A stretch of DNA of 7,178 nucleotides from assembly GCA_946482295.1 (NCBI GenBank), contig CAMLRB010000187.1:1-7178 (forward strand), written 5' to 3'. Both the position numbers and the translations under genes were made by a program. Below are positions 6,550 through 7,178 of the stretch, in pieces. The notes beneath the pieces are model-generated. The model was not told where the DNA came from and made no database searches. It saw only the letters and a list, made by a program, of their open reading frames with translations. Position 1 is the stretch's first letter, and each line of letters starts with the position of its first letter. This stretch comes from an uncultured Bacteriovorax sp. (GTDB taxonomy: Bacteria > Bdellovibrionota > Bacteriovoracia > Bacteriovoracales > Bacteriovoracaceae).

Positions 6550-6984
6550 ATGAAGGATTTCCATTTAAAAAAACCAAGAGAAAAGGTTCAGGTGATTGTC
6601 ATCGCTGAAAATGACCTCCTTCTTCTCGAATTCAACACAAATGAGCGTCGAAATTATCACGGTTTTCAAAATATCACCGGCGGAGTTGATCCAGGTGAAA
6701 CTTTCACAGTCGCCGCTTTAAGAGAATTGCGAGAAGAGACGGGTGTTGAAGCAGACGTGATCGAACTTGATCTGGAATTTCGTTATATCGATCGCTGGGA
6801 TCACGCCGTTCGTGAAAAAGTTTATCTTTGTGTTCTCGCAAAAAAACCGACGATTAAAATTTCCGAAGAGCATCTTAGCTACAAGTGGATTCCCCTCGAA
6901 AAAGTTCATGCAAGTGATTATTTATTTTCTTCAAACTTTGAGGCTTTTGAAATCGCCAAGGAATACATGGAGAAAAATAAATGA
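6550..6984 (+). CDS. Nudix hydrolase, NudB-like
   Basis: Nudix enzymes hydrolyse nucleoside diphosphates linked to another group, using Mg2+ bound by the Nudix box. The 144-residue protein has a perfect box (GX5EX7REUXEEXGU) at about residues 44-66: GGVDPGE, AALRELREETGV. The preceding HGFQNITG and the later EEHLSYKWIPLEKV resemble dihydroneopterin triphosphate pyrophosphatase (NudB), which acts in folate synthesis. Substrate is not certain, because the box alone does not define it. The protein has no signal peptide and is likely cytosolic. ATG 6550 has no clear ribosome site; a TAAAAT at 6536-6541 lies 8 bases upstream and might be a -10 box of a leaderless message. The stop overlaps the next start by 4 bases (ATGA), so the two genes are translationally coupled. 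It is divergent from the S2P operon. Confidence 0.92.
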   Translation: MKDFHLKKPREKVQVIVIAENDLLLLEFNTNERRNYHGFQNITGGVDPGETFTVAALRELREETGVEADVIELDLEFRYIDRWDHAVREKVYLCVLAKKPTIKISEEHLSYKWIPLEKVHASDYLFSSNFEAFEIAKEYMEKNK

Positions 6985-7178
6985 GAGTTTTTTTACTCTT
7001 CATTGTTTGCCTTACTTCAAGTGTCCGCGCAGCTGAAGAGCAAAAACCTTATATCGTTTTTTTGAAACCTAAAACCATTCTTACTCGATTAAGCGACAGA
7101 AAAAATATCATTCTCGAGAAAGGAATCTATACTAAGGTTCTCGAAACGAATTATAAAAAACGCGATTTGTTCTACGTG
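6981..7178 (+). CDS. Exported protein of unknown function, 3' end outside the window
   Basis: 66 codons are visible, open to the window edge. The start ATG at 6981 overlaps the Nudix stop (ATGA), which indicates coupled translation. The N-terminus is a signal peptide: MRV, then the hydrophobic stretch FLLFIVCLTSS, then a likely signal peptidase I site at VRA-AEE. There is no lipobox cysteine after the hydrophobic core, so the product is more likely periplasmic or secreted than a lipoprotein. The mature start (YIVFLKPKTILTRLSDRKNI) is basic and looks beta-rich. I do not recognise the family. Confidence 0.82.
   Translation, partial: MRVFLLFIVCLTSSVRAAEEQKPYIVFLKPKTILTRLSDRKNIILEKGIYTKVLETNYKKRDLFYV

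Overview
The window reads as a chromosomal segment of a low-GC (AT-rich) Gram-negative bacterium. The S2P protease-scpA-scpB-rluB gene order, the protein style (acidic condensin tails, hybrid sensor kinases) and the base composition suggest a Bdellovibrio-like organism, perhaps of the Bacteriovorax/Peredibacter group. That placement is inference from gene content and not a database result.

Layout. Positions 1-783 (+) hold the 3' part of a hybrid histidine kinase: an HATPase_c domain followed by a short receiver domain. Positions 784-1321 (+) have no intact gene, but three reading frames pieced together give the catalytic half of a tyrosine recombinase (phage or island integrase), broken by one stop and at least three frame changes. 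Its last codon lies 6 bases from the 3' CCA end of an initiator tRNA-fMet gene (1328-1404, -). This is the classic arrangement of an element integrated at a tRNA gene and since decayed. Next comes an orphan 106-residue protein (1547-1867, +) that I cannot assign. It converges on the opposite-strand cluster at a bidirectional hairpin terminator (1900-1927).

The minus-strand block, read from right to left, is a site-2-type membrane metalloprotease (6426-5767), scpA (5741-4668), scpB (4649-3168) and the 23S rRNA pseudouridine synthase rluB (3055-1931). The first three genes are 25 and 18 bases apart and are probably one transcript. rluB has its own possible promoter in a 112-base gap. ScpA is the kleisin and ScpB the winged-helix partner of the SMC chromosome-condensation complex. 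Here both carry long acidic tails, and ScpB is more than twice the usual length, which is the most unusual protein-level feature.

Divergent from that block, on the plus strand, a Nudix hydrolase (6550-6984) overlaps by 4 bases a gene for an exported protein of unknown function (6981 to the window edge). I found no CRISPR array, no intact mobile element and no recognisable defence system. The best leads for novelty are the fossil integrase at tRNA-fMet, the acidic ScpA/ScpB tails and the unassigned 106-residue gene.
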